A stretch of 64,000 nt of DNA from assembly GCF_021530565.1 (NCBI RefSeq), contig NZ_JAKGBI010000002.1:62001-126000 (forward strand). Reading direction: 5' to 3'. Of the stretch, positions 27,431-37,065 are shown one piece after another. Source of the stretch: Pseudoalteromonas sp. SMS1. Lineage in GTDB: Bacteria > Pseudomonadota > Gammaproteobacteria > Enterobacterales > Alteromonadaceae. Under the pieces are notes generated by a model that saw only the letters and a program-made list of their open reading frames with translations, had not been told where the DNA came from and did not search any database. Within the stretch, counting starts at the first letter, position 1. Each line of letters begins with the position of its first letter. The position numbers were made by a program, and so were the translations under genes.

Positions 27431-28151
27431 CCCAAGCCTCTTTAACAAACAGATATCCTTGTCGCCACACCGTTTTTATCTTTTGGGGACTATTTGCATT
27501 GTCTCCAAGTTTCTTCCTGAGGCAGGATATGCGCACATCGATAGTACGGCTATTCGCTTGATAGTGCTGGCCAATGATTTTTTGATAAATTTCTTCTCGG
27601 CTTACCACTTTTGGAGCTCGCGATGCCAATAACCAAATTAGATCAAACTCGTGGGTTGTCAAGCTAACTAATTTATCATCCAGTAAAACTGTGCGTTCAT
27701 CTCCTTTAATGGTTAACTGTCCAAAGCTCAGTTCACTGTGTGCAGACTTGGCACTGCCCACATTAACGCGTTGAATTTTACGGTTGACTGCGTCTAAACG
27801 TGCTCGCCATAGCCTCGGCTTCGCATTGGTTGCAATCACATCGTCTGCGCCCAGCTCTAGCAACAAGCTTTGTATATCATCATTATTATCATCCACCGAC
27901 ACCAACACCGGTGCCTGAAAATAAGATTTCAATGTATTGATAGTGTCAAATCTTGCACTCGTTGCAATTGCCTGATCAATCACAATACTGCTTACATTTC
28001 CTTGACTGCTTTGATGATTTACATGCTCCAAGTTTTCTAACAGCATAGTTTGAACATCAAAGCCCTGGCCTTGCAGTGCGGCTAATGGGGCCGCCAAACT
28101 ATTCATTTTACTTTCCGCGATGAGAACCGTATGCACTACTAAACCTCGCAT
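27417..28151 (-). CDS. Orphan OmpR-type transcription factor with atypical receiver domain
   Basis: A 244-residue protein. The C-terminal winged helix is well conserved (LVSLTTHEFDLIWLLAS, SRTIDVRISCLRKKLGD, KIKTVWRQGYLFV). The N-terminal 120 residues look like a receiver domain but lack the acidic pair (VLIAESK instead of VEDD). A possible phospho-acceptor D59 remains, and the usual KP loop appears as GADDVIATNAKP with three extra residues. Regulation by phosphorylation is therefore doubtful. No kinase is adjacent. ATG 28151 has no Shine-Dalgarno; GTG 28136 is preceded by GAGG and may be the true start. It lies between the iron-type operon and ilvY. Confidence 0.85.
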   Translation of the reverse strand: MRGLVVHTVLIAESKMNSLAAPLAALQGQGFDVQTMLLENLEHVNHQSSQGNVSSIVIDQAIATSARFDTINTLKSYFQAPVLVSVDDNNDDIQSLLLELGADDVIATNAKPRLWRARLDAVNRKIQRVNVGSAKSAHSELSFGQLTIKGDERTVLLDDKLVSLTTHEFDLIWLLASRAPKVVSREEIYQKIIGQHYQANSRTIDVRISCLRKKLGDNANSPQKIKTVWRQGYLFVKEAWEKNL

Positions 28152-28198
28152 TTGATTTATATTTTTGCGAGTCTACAGCCGTTAACTGAACTTCAGCT

Positions 28199-29092
28199 TT
28201 ACGAATTAAATATTCCTTTTGCTACCGAAAATAATTTATTAATTACCGGATCTTGGAGCCTTTTCTTCTTTGCCACCAAACCTATATCAATTTCTTCAGA
28301 CTGTAAGTTGAGTTGCTGCACTTGATTCTTAAATGGGCTTTGCGCCAATACTATTTCAGGTACATAAGCCACACCGAACCCCAAACTTGTCAAAGCGACC
28401 ATCGCCTCATGGCCAGAAACATGCGCGTACACCTGTGGTTGAATCGACATCCGTTTGAAAAAGCGGTCGATTCGCTCCTTTAATACCCCTTGCTCCGGCA
28501 CAATATATGGAAGCTGCGCCCAGGGTAAAGCGCCTTCACCACATTGTGCTAATACATCAGTCAGGGGACATTGCATGGTCGGTGCGATAAATACTAAACG
28601 CGATCGTCCAATTGACTGATACTCGATCCCCTGTGCTAGATTAGCGGGTTTAACGGCTACTGCCACATCTGTCAAATCGCTTTGCACCTGAGATATTGAA
28701 TGTGCAGGATCGCCTGTCATTAAATTTAATTCAACGTGCGGGAAGTCCTTTCGATAACGTGCAAACAAATCATAGATAAAGCTATAGGACGCCGTCACGG
28801 AGCAATACAAACTGAGTTCACCCGTTAAGGGTTGCGACTCATCTTGACATTCACTTTTAAACTGCCGCCAACTGGCTAGCGTTGCTTGGGCATAATGCAC
28901 AAATGCTTTTCCTTGTGGCGTCAAAGAAACACTGCGATTGTCACGGATGAATAAAGCAGTGCCAACCTCGCTTTCGAGCTGCTTAATTTGACGACTTAAT
29001 GTAGGCGGACTGATATAGCAGCGCTCACTGGCGCGTGAAAAGTGCAGCGTGTCTGCCAATGCTAAGAAGTAGTTAAGTTGTTTGTGATCCAT
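28199..29092 (-). CDS. ilvY: LysR-family regulator IlvY
   Basis: A 297-residue LysR-type activator of the divergent ilvC, responsive in E. coli to acetolactate and acetohydroxybutyrate. The N-terminal helix-turn-helix is LNYFLALADTLHFSRASERC and YISPPTLSRQIKQLE, matching IlvY, followed by a periplasmic-binding-protein-like effector domain (about 90-295). I start at ATG 29092; a TTG two codons upstream is possible. Divergent placement opposite ilvC with a palindrome between them supports the identification. Confidence 0.93.
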   Translation of the reverse strand: MDHKQLNYFLALADTLHFSRASERCYISPPTLSRQIKQLESEVGTALFIRDNRSVSLTPQGKAFVHYAQATLASWRQFKSECQDESQPLTGELSLYCSVTASYSFIYDLFARYRKDFPHVELNLMTGDPAHSISQVQSDLTDVAVAVKPANLAQGIEYQSIGRSRLVFIAPTMQCPLTDVLAQCGEGALPWAQLPYIVPEQGVLKERIDRFFKRMSIQPQVYAHVSGHEAMVALTSLGFGVAYVPEIVLAQSPFKNQVQQLNLQSEEIDIGLVAKKKRLQDPVINKLFSVAKGIFNS

Positions 29093-29105
29093 CTTCAATG
29101 CCAGT

Positions 29106-29126
29106 GTATTTCATAATATGAAATAC
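29106..29126. promoter_or_regulatory. Perfect palindrome in the ilvY-ilvC intergenic region, probable IlvY operator
   Basis: A perfect 10-1-10 palindrome, GTATTTCATA-A-TATGAAATAC, 13 bases upstream of the ilvY start. It contains a T-N11-A core typical of LysR-family sites. Its position fits an autoregulatory operator; the ilvC promoter lies further right, between about 29130 and 29200, without a clear consensus. Confidence 0.65.
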
Positions 29127-29224
29127 AATAATTTAAATATATCATTTTACGCAACCAATATATGCCCCTATCTTAGTTCTATATCGAAAAACAGAGTAAC
29201 ATTAAGAATCAAGCAGGATCTGAC

Positions 29225-30697
29225 ATGGCGAATTATTTCAATTCTTTATCATTGCGAGAGCAACTCGCACAACTGGCACAATGCGAATTTATGGACCCTT
29301 CTGAGTTTAGTGAGGGTGTCGATGTCTTACTCGGCAAAAAGCTGGTCATTGTTGGCTGTGGCGCACAAGGCTTAAACCAAGGTCTGAACTTAAGAGACTC
29401 CGGCCTGGACGTGTCATATGCACTGAGACAATCTGCTATTGATGAGAAAAGACAATCATACTTAAACGCCAGTGACAATGGGTTTATCGTAGGCACTTAT
29501 GAAGAATTAATCCCAGCTGCCGATCTTGTACTAAACCTAACGCCTGACAAACAACACAGCGCGGTTGTAAATGCAGTGATGCCACTAATGAAACAAGGCG
29601 CGACACTCGCCTATTCGCACGGATTCAACATCGTTGAAGAAGGCATGCAAGTACGTGACGATATCACCGTCATAATGGTTGCACCTAAATGCCCAGGCAC
29701 GGAGGTTAGAGAGGAATACAAACGCGGCTTTGGTGTTCCAACATTGATTGCTGTACACCCAGAAAACGACCCGCAAGGAAAAGGACTTGCTCAAGCAAAA
29801 GCATACGCTGCGGGCACAGGTGGCCACCGCGCTGGCGTTCTTAACTCTTCATTTATTGCAGAGGTTAAGTCCGACCTGATGGGCGAACAAACGATTTTAT
29901 GTGGCATGCTACAGACAGGCTCTTTGCTGTGCTTCGACAAAATGGTTGAACAAGGTATTGCGCCAGATTACGCGTCCAAGTTGATTCAATACGGCTGGGA
30001 AGTTATTACCGAAGCGCTTAAGCATGGCGGGATCACGAATATGATGGACCGACTTTCAAATCCGGCAAAAGTCAAAGCATTTGAATTAAGTGAAGAACTT
30101 AAACGCTTGATGACGCCCCTATACAACAAACATATGGACGACATTATCAGCGGAGAGTTTTCTACTGGTATGATGGCCGATTGGGCTGAAGGAGATGCTA
30201 AGTTGCTGGCTTGGCGTGCAGAAACGGCTGAAACAGCTTTTGAGAAGCAGACCAATACCGAGCAGCATATCTCTGAACAAACGTTTTTTGACAAAGGCAT
30301 TCTGATGGTCGCAATGGTTAAAGCGGGCGTAGAACTGGCTTTCGAAACAATGACGGCGGCGGGCATTATTGATGAGTCAGCATACTATGAGTCGTTGCAC
30401 GAAACTCCTTTGATTGCGAATACCATCGCACGTAAGAAGCTATTTGAAATGAATCGTACAATCTCAGACACAGCTGAATATGGTTGTTACTTGTACAACC
30501 ATGCATGTTTACCTCTATTGAAACCATTTATGGAACAAATTCAGAGTGATGTGATTGGCGCCGGCCTAAGTGGTGATGACAATTACGTTGATAACCAACA
30601 GCTGATTGCAGTAAATGATGCGATACGCACCCATCCTGTAGAAATCATCGGCAAAACGCTACGTGGCCATATGTCTGCCATGAAACGTATTGTGTAA
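29225..30697 (+). CDS. ilvC: Ketol-acid reductoisomerase (long class II form)
   Basis: A 490-residue enzyme of valine, isoleucine and leucine synthesis that converts acetolactate (or acetohydroxybutyrate) to the dihydroxy acid with NADPH and magnesium. Visible are the Rossmann motif [19 protein letters not shown] (about 41-59), the metal-binding region with [11 protein letters not shown] (about 217-227), and a duplicated C-terminal knotted domain, giving the roughly 490 length of the enterobacterial class. It is divergent from ilvY and ends at its own terminator. No other ilv genes lie nearby. Confidence 0.97.
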   Translation: MANYFNSLSLREQLAQLAQCEFMDPSEFSEGVDVLLGKKLVIVGCGAQGLNQGLNLRDSGLDVSYALRQSAIDEKRQSYLNASDNGFIVGTYEELIPAADLVLNLTPDKQHSAVVNAVMPLMKQGATLAYSHGFNIVEEGMQVRDDITVIMVAPKCPGTEVREEYKRGFGVPTLIAVHPENDPQGKGLAQAKAYAAGTGGHRAGVLNSSFIAEVKSDLMGEQTILCGMLQTGSLLCFDKMVEQGIAPDYASKLIQYGWEVITEALKHGGITNMMDRLSNPAKVKAFELSEELKRLMTPLYNKHMDDIISGEFSTGMMADWAEGDAKLLAWRAETAETAFEKQTNTEQHISEQTFFDKGILMVAMVKAGVELAFETMTAAGIIDESAYYESLHETPLIANTIARKKLFEMNRTISDTAEYGCYLYNHACLPLLKPFMEQIQSDVIGAGLSGDDNYVDNQQLIAVNDAIRTHPVEIIGKTLRGHMSAMKRIV

Positions 30698-30722
30698 AGT
30701 AAAGTTCGCTTGTTAGAACCAA

Positions 30723-30752
30723 GGCCCATTAGTGCAAACTATGGGCTTTTTT
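30723..30752 (+). terminator. Intrinsic terminator of ilvC
   Basis: GCCCAT/ATGGGC stem with an inner AGT/ACT extension and a single bulge, followed by six T, 26 bases past the stop codon. Confidence 0.85.
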
Positions 30753-30857
30753 AATGCTTTTTCATTATGTTTTAAGGCAATTACGATAAAAGTATATGTG
30801 TTAATTATTGACCATGCTAAAATTATCGCCACACGGTAATAAGTACTAGTAGGCTAA

Positions 30858-32762
30858 ATGAGTAACACAGGTTTAACAATCACGCAGAAAATCACCATTT
30901 TAGGCAGTGCAACAGCTATTCTTGTCGCCAGTTTGATAGGATTTATCTCGGTTTACCAATCAAAGGCCATGGTCGAGACGAGAATGCTTGGTTCTGAACT
31001 ACCCAGTAAAGTTGAAAGCATCACTAAGTCCCTCGAGCAAGAGATAGTCGTCTTAAAAAATGCCGCCAAACAACTTTCAAGTAATCGATTTATCATTGAT
31101 GCCGCGAAAAGCGGTCAACTGGACGAAAAATTATTACTTGAAGAATTGAACAGATTACAACGCCAATATGGGTTAGCAACCGCTTCTTGGGCCAACAGAG
31201 AAGATTATAAATATTGGAATCAAAATGGATTTTTGCGCGTTCTAAACCAACAGCAAGATGGCTGGTTTTTTGCCTTTAAAAGCAGTAATCAACCCTATTC
31301 AATCAGTATTTTCCAGGAAGCTCCTGGTGACGTTAAAATGTTTGTAAACCATCAGCAAACGAATGGGATAGGACTCGCCGGGCTCGCCAAAAGCATTGAC
31401 GACATGCAAAGAAAACTGGCTAACATGCGTATTGAAAAGAGCGGATTTGTGTTTGTGGTGAATAATCAAGGCACTGTCCAATTGCACCCTGATGCTAGCC
31501 TGGTTGCTAAATCAACATTGAGCCAATTCTACAGTGATAACGCAGCTTCTCAGCTTTTAAGCGGTTCACAACTGAACATCCTTCAGTTAGAAACCCAAGG
31601 TGAGCCTGTATTGGTTGCAGCCAATCGGATCCCGCAAACGGATTTATATGTCATTGCGCAAGTGCCTCAAAGTGAGGTTTTCTCGCAAGTAAATGACTTA
31701 CAATGGCAAATCGTCACGTTTGCATTATTCATTGCCCTCATTGCAAGTATTATCAGTGTCCTACTTGCGCGTACACTAAGCGCGCCTCTGTTAAAAATGG
31801 CGGATGTGTTTAAGCAGCTAGGCAGTGGTGATGCTAACTTAAGCTATCGCGTCCCAAACTCAGAACAGCCTGAATTGGCAGCGCTTGGGGACGGATTTAA
31901 CCAGTTTATCGGCAAAATAGAGTCTGCTATCACAAACGTAGCAAGTGAGAGTCGTGATATCCGTTCAGCCAGTGAGCAAGTGTTCGCGCAGTCACAACGT
32001 AACTCGCAATGTTTAGACGAGCAGAAAAATCAGACGATCTCTGTTGCAGCCGCCATCAACGAAATGGCAGCCACCGTGCAAGAAATCGCGGGAAGTGCGA
32101 ACAATACCGCTAAGTTAACGCTGGCCAGCAAAGAGAGCTCAGAAGAAAGTCATGATTGCGTTCAAACCAGCCAAGAAACCCTACAAGAGCTGGCGACAGA
32201 TATTCAAAACATGGCAACACAGGTCGCCACGTTAGCAAGCAAAACTCAATCTATTGCGAATATCTTGGACGTGATACGCGCGATATCTGAACAAACCAAC
32301 CTGCTTGCGCTCAACGCGGCGATTGAATCAGCTCGCGCAGGGGAGCACGGCCGTGGGTTTGCAGTGGTTGCGGATGAAGTCAGAGCGTTGGCGAGTAGAA
32401 CATCACAATCCACTGATGAAATTCAAGCGACGATCACTGAACTTACCGCAGCTTCCGACTCAATTGTTGAACAAATTGCACTGTCGTCTAAACAAGCAGA
32501 GCAAAGTGTTAGCCAAATGCAAACCTCTGTTGAGCTCATGGACAGAATCACAGAAACAGCCAATCAGATAAATGATATGACCACGCTGATTGCGACCGCA
32601 ACTGAAGAGCAAAGCAATGTCGTCGTCGACGTGGGTCGCAGTATCGAGCAGATCAGCGTGATCAGTGATGAAGTGATGAATGAGCAGCTCAATACAGAAC
32701 AAGCGATTCAGCAACTTGCTGATTCTGCGAAAGCTTTGGACAAATTAGTGGCGACTTTTTAG
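30858..32762 (+). CDS. Methyl-accepting chemotaxis protein
   Basis: A 634-residue transmembrane chemoreceptor. There is an N-terminal membrane helix (about 11-31), a periplasmic sensor domain of about 245 residues with a PAS/Cache-like core ([17 protein letters not shown]), a second helix (about 283-303), a HAMP linker, and the conserved signalling hairpin tip [32 protein letters not shown] (split here across about residues 475-506). It would signal through CheA/CheW. The final bases form a hairpin (32747-32771) with the stop codon in its loop. It is a single gene; the ligand is unknown. Confidence 0.95.
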   Translation: MSNTGLTITQKITILGSATAILVASLIGFISVYQSKAMVETRMLGSELPSKVESITKSLEQEIVVLKNAAKQLSSNRFIIDAAKSGQLDEKLLLEELNRLQRQYGLATASWANREDYKYWNQNGFLRVLNQQQDGWFFAFKSSNQPYSISIFQEAPGDVKMFVNHQQTNGIGLAGLAKSIDDMQRKLANMRIEKSGFVFVVNNQGTVQLHPDASLVAKSTLSQFYSDNAASQLLSGSQLNILQLETQGEPVLVAANRIPQTDLYVIAQVPQSEVFSQVNDLQWQIVTFALFIALIASIISVLLARTLSAPLLKMADVFKQLGSGDANLSYRVPNSEQPELAALGDGFNQFIGKIESAITNVASESRDIRSASEQVFAQSQRNSQCLDEQKNQTISVAAAINEMAATVQEIAGSANNTAKLTLASKESSEESHDCVQTSQETLQELATDIQNMATQVATLASKTQSIANILDVIRAISEQTNLLALNAAIESARAGEHGRGFAVVADEVRALASRTSQSTDEIQATITELTAASDSIVEQIALSSKQAEQSVSQMQTSVELMDRITETANQINDMTTLIATATEEQSNVVVDVGRSIEQISVISDEVMNEQLNTEQAIQQLADSAKALDKLVATF

Positions 32763-32771
32763 GTCGCCACT
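32747..32771 (+). other. Hairpin spanning the chemoreceptor stop codon
   Basis: A 9-bp perfect stem (AGTGGCGAC/GTCGCCACT) whose 7-base loop ends in the TAG stop. No T run follows, so it is probably not a simple intrinsic terminator. Confidence 0.5.
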
Positions 32772-32867
32772 GCACAATTAGTCAGCAACGCTTTGTAACA
32801 ATTTTTTCTTTATTTACTCCCAGCATTCGCTACGCTAGTAATAGATAAGCAGTTGGGAGTAATTTAA

Positions 32868-34052
32868 ATGAAGTTAAGTTATCAAAGTGTGTATTATGCT
32901 TTTACACTGCTCGTATTCAGCCTTGTTTTATCAGGCTGCCAAACTACGAGCGCCCCGCCAGCCAATATGTCCCTACTCGATAACGCCCCATTCAACACGT
33001 TGCCTGTAGAAACCCAAACAGAAATTTTTTCCCTAGACGACAGCATCATAGCCACGCTCAACAACACCTTTAAACGCCATGAACAGCCCGAGCTTAGACG
33101 CGCTGAAGTCATCCTACAATTCTTACTGGATAACGGTGATGACACACTGTCTTACATGAGTGATGCCAACCTCACAGCGACGCAGGCTTATCATAATTTG
33201 AATGCCAATTGCTTATCATTGTCCATTCTGGCCTATAGCCTCTCCGATTACTTAAATCTAAAAGGGCAATTTCAAAGAGTACATGTTCCGGAGTATTGGG
33301 CTAATAGTCGTGGTTATAACTTCCTCAGTGGCCACATTAATTTAAAAGTGTATGAAGACAGAGCAAAATTCATAGGCAAAGATGTACTCCATACTTCGCC
33401 CAAGACGCTGACGATTGATTTTGACCCAAATAGTCGACAACAGGCATTTAGAACGACTGAAATCACCAAGGATCGTGTCACAGCAATGTTTTACAATAAT
33501 AAAGGCGCGATACACATGGTTGAGGGACGACAAGACCTTGCATTTAGTTACTTTAAAGCTGCCATAGACATAGACTCGCAATATTCCAGTGCGTGGGCGA
33601 ATCTCGCGATCCTATACCGTATTGCAAATAAACTCACTACCGCCGAAGATATGTACAATCAGGCACTTGCACTCAACCCAGACAACAACACTGCAAAAGG
33701 CAACTTGGCGGTGCTGTATGACCTGACACAACGCTCGGATCAAGCCGAGCAGATCAGAACGCAGCTATACCAACTCAGACGAAAAAACCCTTATTATGTG
33801 ATTACCTTAGGACATGACGCACTTGAACAAGGTAACGCCCTCAAAGCCATTCATTATTATCGTGAAGCCTTAAAGCTGGATAAACGCTTACATGAAGGAC
33901 ACTTTGCACTTGCTAAAGCATACTACTCGCTAGGAAAGCTTGAGCAAACTAAGCGACATCTGCAAAGAGCATTGGCGCTTTCAAAATTTAAACATAATCA
34001 AATTCAATATAGAGGGAAGCTGGAGTGGTTAGATGCCGTGGCTAAAAACTAG
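32868..34052 (+). CDS. TPR lipoprotein with transglutaminase-like segment
   Basis: A 394-residue lipoprotein with lipobox LSGC (Cys 24; Gln at +2 favours the outer membrane). Residues about 95-160 resemble a transglutaminase-like core, with C115 in NANCLSLSILAYSL and H156 in FLSGHINLKVY. The C-terminal half (about 205-390) contains several tetratricopeptide repeats (AFSYFKAAIDIDSQYSSAWA, AEDMYNQALALNPDN, AIHYYREALKLDKR). Catalysis is not shown; TPRs suggest protein binding. It overlaps the M28 peptidase gene by 20 bases, implying coupled expression and perhaps joint action at the envelope. Confidence 0.82.
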   Translation: MKLSYQSVYYAFTLLVFSLVLSGCQTTSAPPANMSLLDNAPFNTLPVETQTEIFSLDDSIIATLNNTFKRHEQPELRRAEVILQFLLDNGDDTLSYMSDANLTATQAYHNLNANCLSLSILAYSLSDYLNLKGQFQRVHVPEYWANSRGYNFLSGHINLKVYEDRAKFIGKDVLHTSPKTLTIDFDPNSRQQAFRTTEITKDRVTAMFYNNKGAIHMVEGRQDLAFSYFKAAIDIDSQYSSAWANLAILYRIANKLTTAEDMYNQALALNPDNNTAKGNLAVLYDLTQRSDQAEQIRTQLYQLRRKNPYYVITLGHDALEQGNALKAIHYYREALKLDKRLHEGHFALAKAYYSLGKLEQTKRHLQRALALSKFKHNQIQYRGKLEWLDAVAKN

Positions 34053-34932
34053 TACGCTGATACTACTTTTCACCGCTCTATGTGCTGAGGCTTCAACACT
34101 CACCCGAGATATGATCATTTTGACGAGCATTGAGTTTGAAGGGCGTCCTTCGGGCGCCCCCACCCCTCATCGCAGTGCACATTACATCTACAAGCAATTT
34201 GAGAAGGAGGGGTTAGCAGTCGAGATCCATTCTTTTCAATTTAAACAAGGCTTTTTCGGTACTGGCACAGGGCATAATGTCGTGGCCACCCAATCGTGTA
34301 ACGTTGCACAGTGCCGCCCTGCTCTAGTTATCACAGCCCACTATGATCACTTAGGTCGCAAAGGAAATAAGCACTACCCTGGTGCAAACGATAACGCGAC
34401 TGGTGTGGCTGTGATGATGGACATAGCCAGACAATTAAAAGGCGCACAACTCGAGCGAGATATCATATATCTCGCTACCGATGCCGAAGAGAGAGGCCTT
34501 CATGGCGCAAAGCATTTTGTCTCGCAACTGGGCGAACAATCGGTATTCTTAAACATCAATCTGGATATGCTAGACATTCAAAAACGCAATACACTTTATG
34601 CCCTCGCATCTTTTGATATGAAGTCAAAAAAGGGCGCCATTGTACGTCATTTTGAGCGTTATGAAGTGGCACTTAGTATGTTCTTCTCTTCAAAAAGAAT
34701 GGCTCGGAGACTAAATGAGCCGCAAATTGATTGGCTACGTGCCAGCGATCATTATCCTTTCTATCGAGCCAAAATTCCTTTTATTTACTTTGGCTCAGGG
34801 GTCGATGATAACCATCACACAATTGATGATTCATTGGCAGAAATTAACTTCGAAAAGCTCACATTAGTGTCAAAATCAATGACCGGCTTAGTGCGTTCGC
34901 TCACAGCCGCAAGCGACGTTGTCACCAATTGA
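34033..34932 (+). CDS. M28-family zinc metallopeptidase, secreted
   Basis: A 299-residue exported aminopeptidase-type enzyme with a signal peptide (about 1-20, ending CAEA). The two-zinc ligands of the M28 family are all visible: H103 (TAHYDH), D120 (GANDNATG), the catalytic and bridging E152-E153 (DAEERGLHG), D178 (NLDML) and H261 or H262 (DDNHHTIDD). Four cysteines include C89 and C94. It overlaps the upstream TPR lipoprotein gene by 20 bases. Its last 118 bases overlap the 3' end of the opposite-strand GIY-YIG gene. Confidence 0.92.
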   Translation: MPWLKTSTLILLFTALCAEASTLTRDMIILTSIEFEGRPSGAPTPHRSAHYIYKQFEKEGLAVEIHSFQFKQGFFGTGTGHNVVATQSCNVAQCRPALVITAHYDHLGRKGNKHYPGANDNATGVAVMMDIARQLKGAQLERDIIYLATDAEERGLHGAKHFVSQLGEQSVFLNINLDMLDIQKRNTLYALASFDMKSKKGAIVRHFERYEVALSMFFSSKRMARRLNEPQIDWLRASDHYPFYRAKIPFIYFGSGVDDNHHTIDDSLAEINFEKLTLVSKSMTGLVRSLTAASDVVTN

Positions 34933-35234
34933 ACCTTTTGTCTTTTATTCAACTTCTTGACTTGCCACTCTAATTTAGCTGCTTGCACTTTACTGAGCCC
35001 AGACAGCGCAATGATCAATTTTAAAGGACCTTTTCCTCGTAGACTTTTCGCTCCTTTTCCACTGTTGTGCTGAGCAATGCGACGGTCCAAATCGTTGGTG
35101 ATCCCCGTATACCAATGACCCATGGTATTTTCTACGATGTAAAGCAGCCAAGTAGTATCGGGATTTTTTTTGTCATTCAACTTATATTTTCTCGCTATTA
35201 GAAACTTTTTGTAAATTACGCGGTCGAAATGCAC
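34815..35234 (-). CDS. GIY-YIG domain protein (YhbQ/UPF0213-like)
   Basis: A 139-residue protein with a compact GIY-YIG nuclease-like domain: LLYIVENTMGHWYTGITNDL (about 30-49), the catalytic-type arginine in DRRIAQHN and glutamate in KLEWQVKKL (E89). Family members are about 90-100 residues; here there is an N-terminal extension of about 25 residues and a C-terminal tail of about 35 that is encoded antisense to the M28 peptidase gene. The start is uncertain: ATG 35234 has only a distant purine-rich site, and TTG further in (residue 19) is an alternative. Role unknown, possibly in DNA repair. Confidence 0.78.
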   Translation of the reverse strand: MHFDRVIYKKFLIARKYKLNDKKNPDTTWLLYIVENTMGHWYTGITNDLDRRIAQHNSGKGAKSLRGKGPLKLIIALSGLSKVQAAKLEWQVKKLNKRQKVQLVTTSLAAVSERTKPVIDFDTNVSFSKLISANESSIV

Positions 35235-35302
35235 AATCTACTTTACCTTCTTTATGCAATCTGTATCATTCGTAATAACCAAAAATAAGGATACACACAT
35301 AC

Positions 35303-35662
35303 ATGCAGTACAATAAACTCCTTTTACCTTGGCTAACCGCCGCCATAATGAGTGTTTTTTTGTCCGGTTGTTCTAGCTGGGTTTATAGGATCAATGTTCC
35401 TCAAGGTAACTTCCTAGAACAGTCTGATATAGACAAACTAAGAGTTCAAATGACCAGAGAACAAGTTTTGTACGTATTAGGTACTCCTGTGGCTAAAGAT
35501 GCATTTGACTCTAGCAAATGGCATTACAACTATGTCTTTAACATCGATAGGGACTCTGAAATGCGTAAGCGTTTAACTGTTTACTTTGAAAACGATAAAC
35601 TAGTCAATGTCAGCGGTGATTTTGAAAAGCCAGCAGATTTTGATACACCGCTAGATCAATAA
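35303..35662 (+). CDS. bamE: Outer-membrane assembly lipoprotein BamE
   Basis: A 119-residue lipoprotein of the BAM complex that inserts beta-barrel proteins into the outer membrane. The lipobox is LSGC (Cys 23), and the SmpA/OmlA fold shows in YRINVPQGNFLEQSDIDKLR, MTREQVLYVLGTP and WHYNYVF. The ribosome-binding site is AAGGAT. It stands alone here; bamC is 3.3 kb further along on the other strand. Confidence 0.95.
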   Translation: MQYNKLLLPWLTAAIMSVFLSGCSSWVYRINVPQGNFLEQSDIDKLRVQMTREQVLYVLGTPVAKDAFDSSKWHYNYVFNIDRDSEMRKRLTVYFENDKLVNVSGDFEKPADFDTPLDQ

Positions 35663-35715
35663 TCTGAGTGTTTCGTTGGGCAGGCCTATACCTGCCTACC
35701 CGCCTCTAACATCCA

Positions 35716-37065
35716 TTAACTACTCATCACTGCCAAGCACATAGTCACTGTAAACAGTGCCTGTATTGCCAAGCTTAACCAGCTCATAGCGCCTAAACAG
35801 CGGAGTGTCAAAGGAAGCTTAAGCGTCGGAAACAACTTCCGACTTTTTAATAGTCGTGCAAGTGCAAATATAAATAAAGTCACACTCGACAACAGTATAA
35901 TCATAGAGAGCTTATTGTCCCGGCCAGCATCAAAAAACAGGGCCATTTGTACCGGCAACAACAAAACGACAAGTGCCTTGAGACTATACACCCTCAAAAT
36001 CCTTTGGTACTTTGCTTCGTCACTTAATTCAATAATACCGCGCTTTTCTAGATATTTTTTCGCACTGACAGACTGGTTTTCTGAGGCCAAGCGATAAGGT
36101 GTGCAACCAGATATATCTGCAAGCCGAGGATCGACCCCCATTTCTTCGACCAACTCCAACATGGGTTTAGAATTAGACAATACGGCGTAATGCATCAAAT
36201 TACGCCCCAGATCATCAAGAGAAATTGCGCAATGAAAGCTGCGTAACGCCTTTGCCGCACTGACGAACCCTTTTTCAACGATCCACATCATCGCCGATTT
36301 GCCGGCATTGTCTTTGCCATGGCCTTTTGCGCCTTTTTCGATGAGTGCTAGCATACTGGATTGTTTCGCAGTCCCAGACATTACCTGTTCCAGTAACGCA
36401 TTGTCTAGTATATGAAGTAATTCATCCTCATTACACAACAGGTTTAGCAACCCATCACAATCCTCCCCTTCGTTGAGCCTTTTAACCGCTTCGAGTTGCG
36501 TCTGAGAGAGATTTTGTAGTGCATGTTGATAATAGGTGGCAATGCTTTCTCTGGCTGCGTCAGAGCCGTTTATCCAAAAATCACAGGCTTGTGTGGGAGT
36601 TAGCTTAAAGTCATTTGCTAACAGCCAAGAAAGTGTTTTGTGCTGCTTGTTTTTCAGTAATAGATCCACAAATGAAACTTTCGATTGTAACTTCGCTTGT
36701 GTTTTAATATTAGAATACTTGGACAACCCCCCCAAGAGCTTAAGTATTAGCTCATCCTTAGTCATCCCGGCAGCAGCAATATGTTGCAAAAGTCCAGCTA
36801 CGTATTGGTGCGCTTCTTCGTCATACTCATCAATATGCTGAAAAAAGCAAGATTCAAAGGGGTCCAATGGCTGAAGCCAAGCGACGTAAAAAATGGGGGG
36901 GAGTACCTGCGATACCACTCCTTGCTCATCCTTTACAGCTTCACATTCTGGCCACGCCTCTAAGGCGTCTAAAATAAAGGCGCCATTATCTTCAACAAGT
37001 CCCTTTAAAAGCAGGGGAAACTGAGAAGGCCAAATTAAAACTTGCTCCATGGATGCACAAACCAT
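35716..37065 (-). CDS. Ankyrin-repeat protein with C-terminal membrane anchor
   Basis: A 449-residue protein I do not recognise as a whole. Residues about 1-235 are alpha-helical and of unknown family; about 240-345 form degenerate ankyrin repeats (KSAMMWIVEKGFVSAAKAL, GRNLMHYAVLSNSKPMLELV, GCTPYRLASENQSVSAKKYL); the last 90 residues hold three membrane segments (about 367-384, 388-407, 424-447). The soluble part should face the cytosol if the first helix enters from inside. No ribosome-binding site is obvious at ATG 37065 or at the in-frame ATG 37050, so the start is open. Likely a protein-interaction platform at the membrane. Confidence 0.72.
   Translation of the reverse strand: MVCASMEQVLIWPSQFPLLLKGLVEDNGAFILDALEAWPECEAVKDEQGVVSQVLPPIFYVAWLQPLDPFESCFFQHIDEYDEEAHQYVAGLLQHIAAAGMTKDELILKLLGGLSKYSNIKTQAKLQSKVSFVDLLLKNKQHKTLSWLLANDFKLTPTQACDFWINGSDAARESIATYYQHALQNLSQTQLEAVKRLNEGEDCDGLLNLLCNEDELLHILDNALLEQVMSGTAKQSSMLALIEKGAKGHGKDNAGKSAMMWIVEKGFVSAAKALRSFHCAISLDDLGRNLMHYAVLSNSKPMLELVEEMGVDPRLADISGCTPYRLASENQSVSAKKYLEKRGIIELSDEAKYQRILRVYSLKALVVLLLPVQMALFFDAGRDNKLSMIILLSSVTLFIFALARLLKSRKLFPTLKLPLTLRCLGAMSWLSLAIQALFTVTMCLAVMSS

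Noticed and set aside
36536..36841. Plus-strand frame of 101 codons within the ankyrin gene
   Set aside because: Antisense shadow with no ribosome-binding site and unlikely composition.
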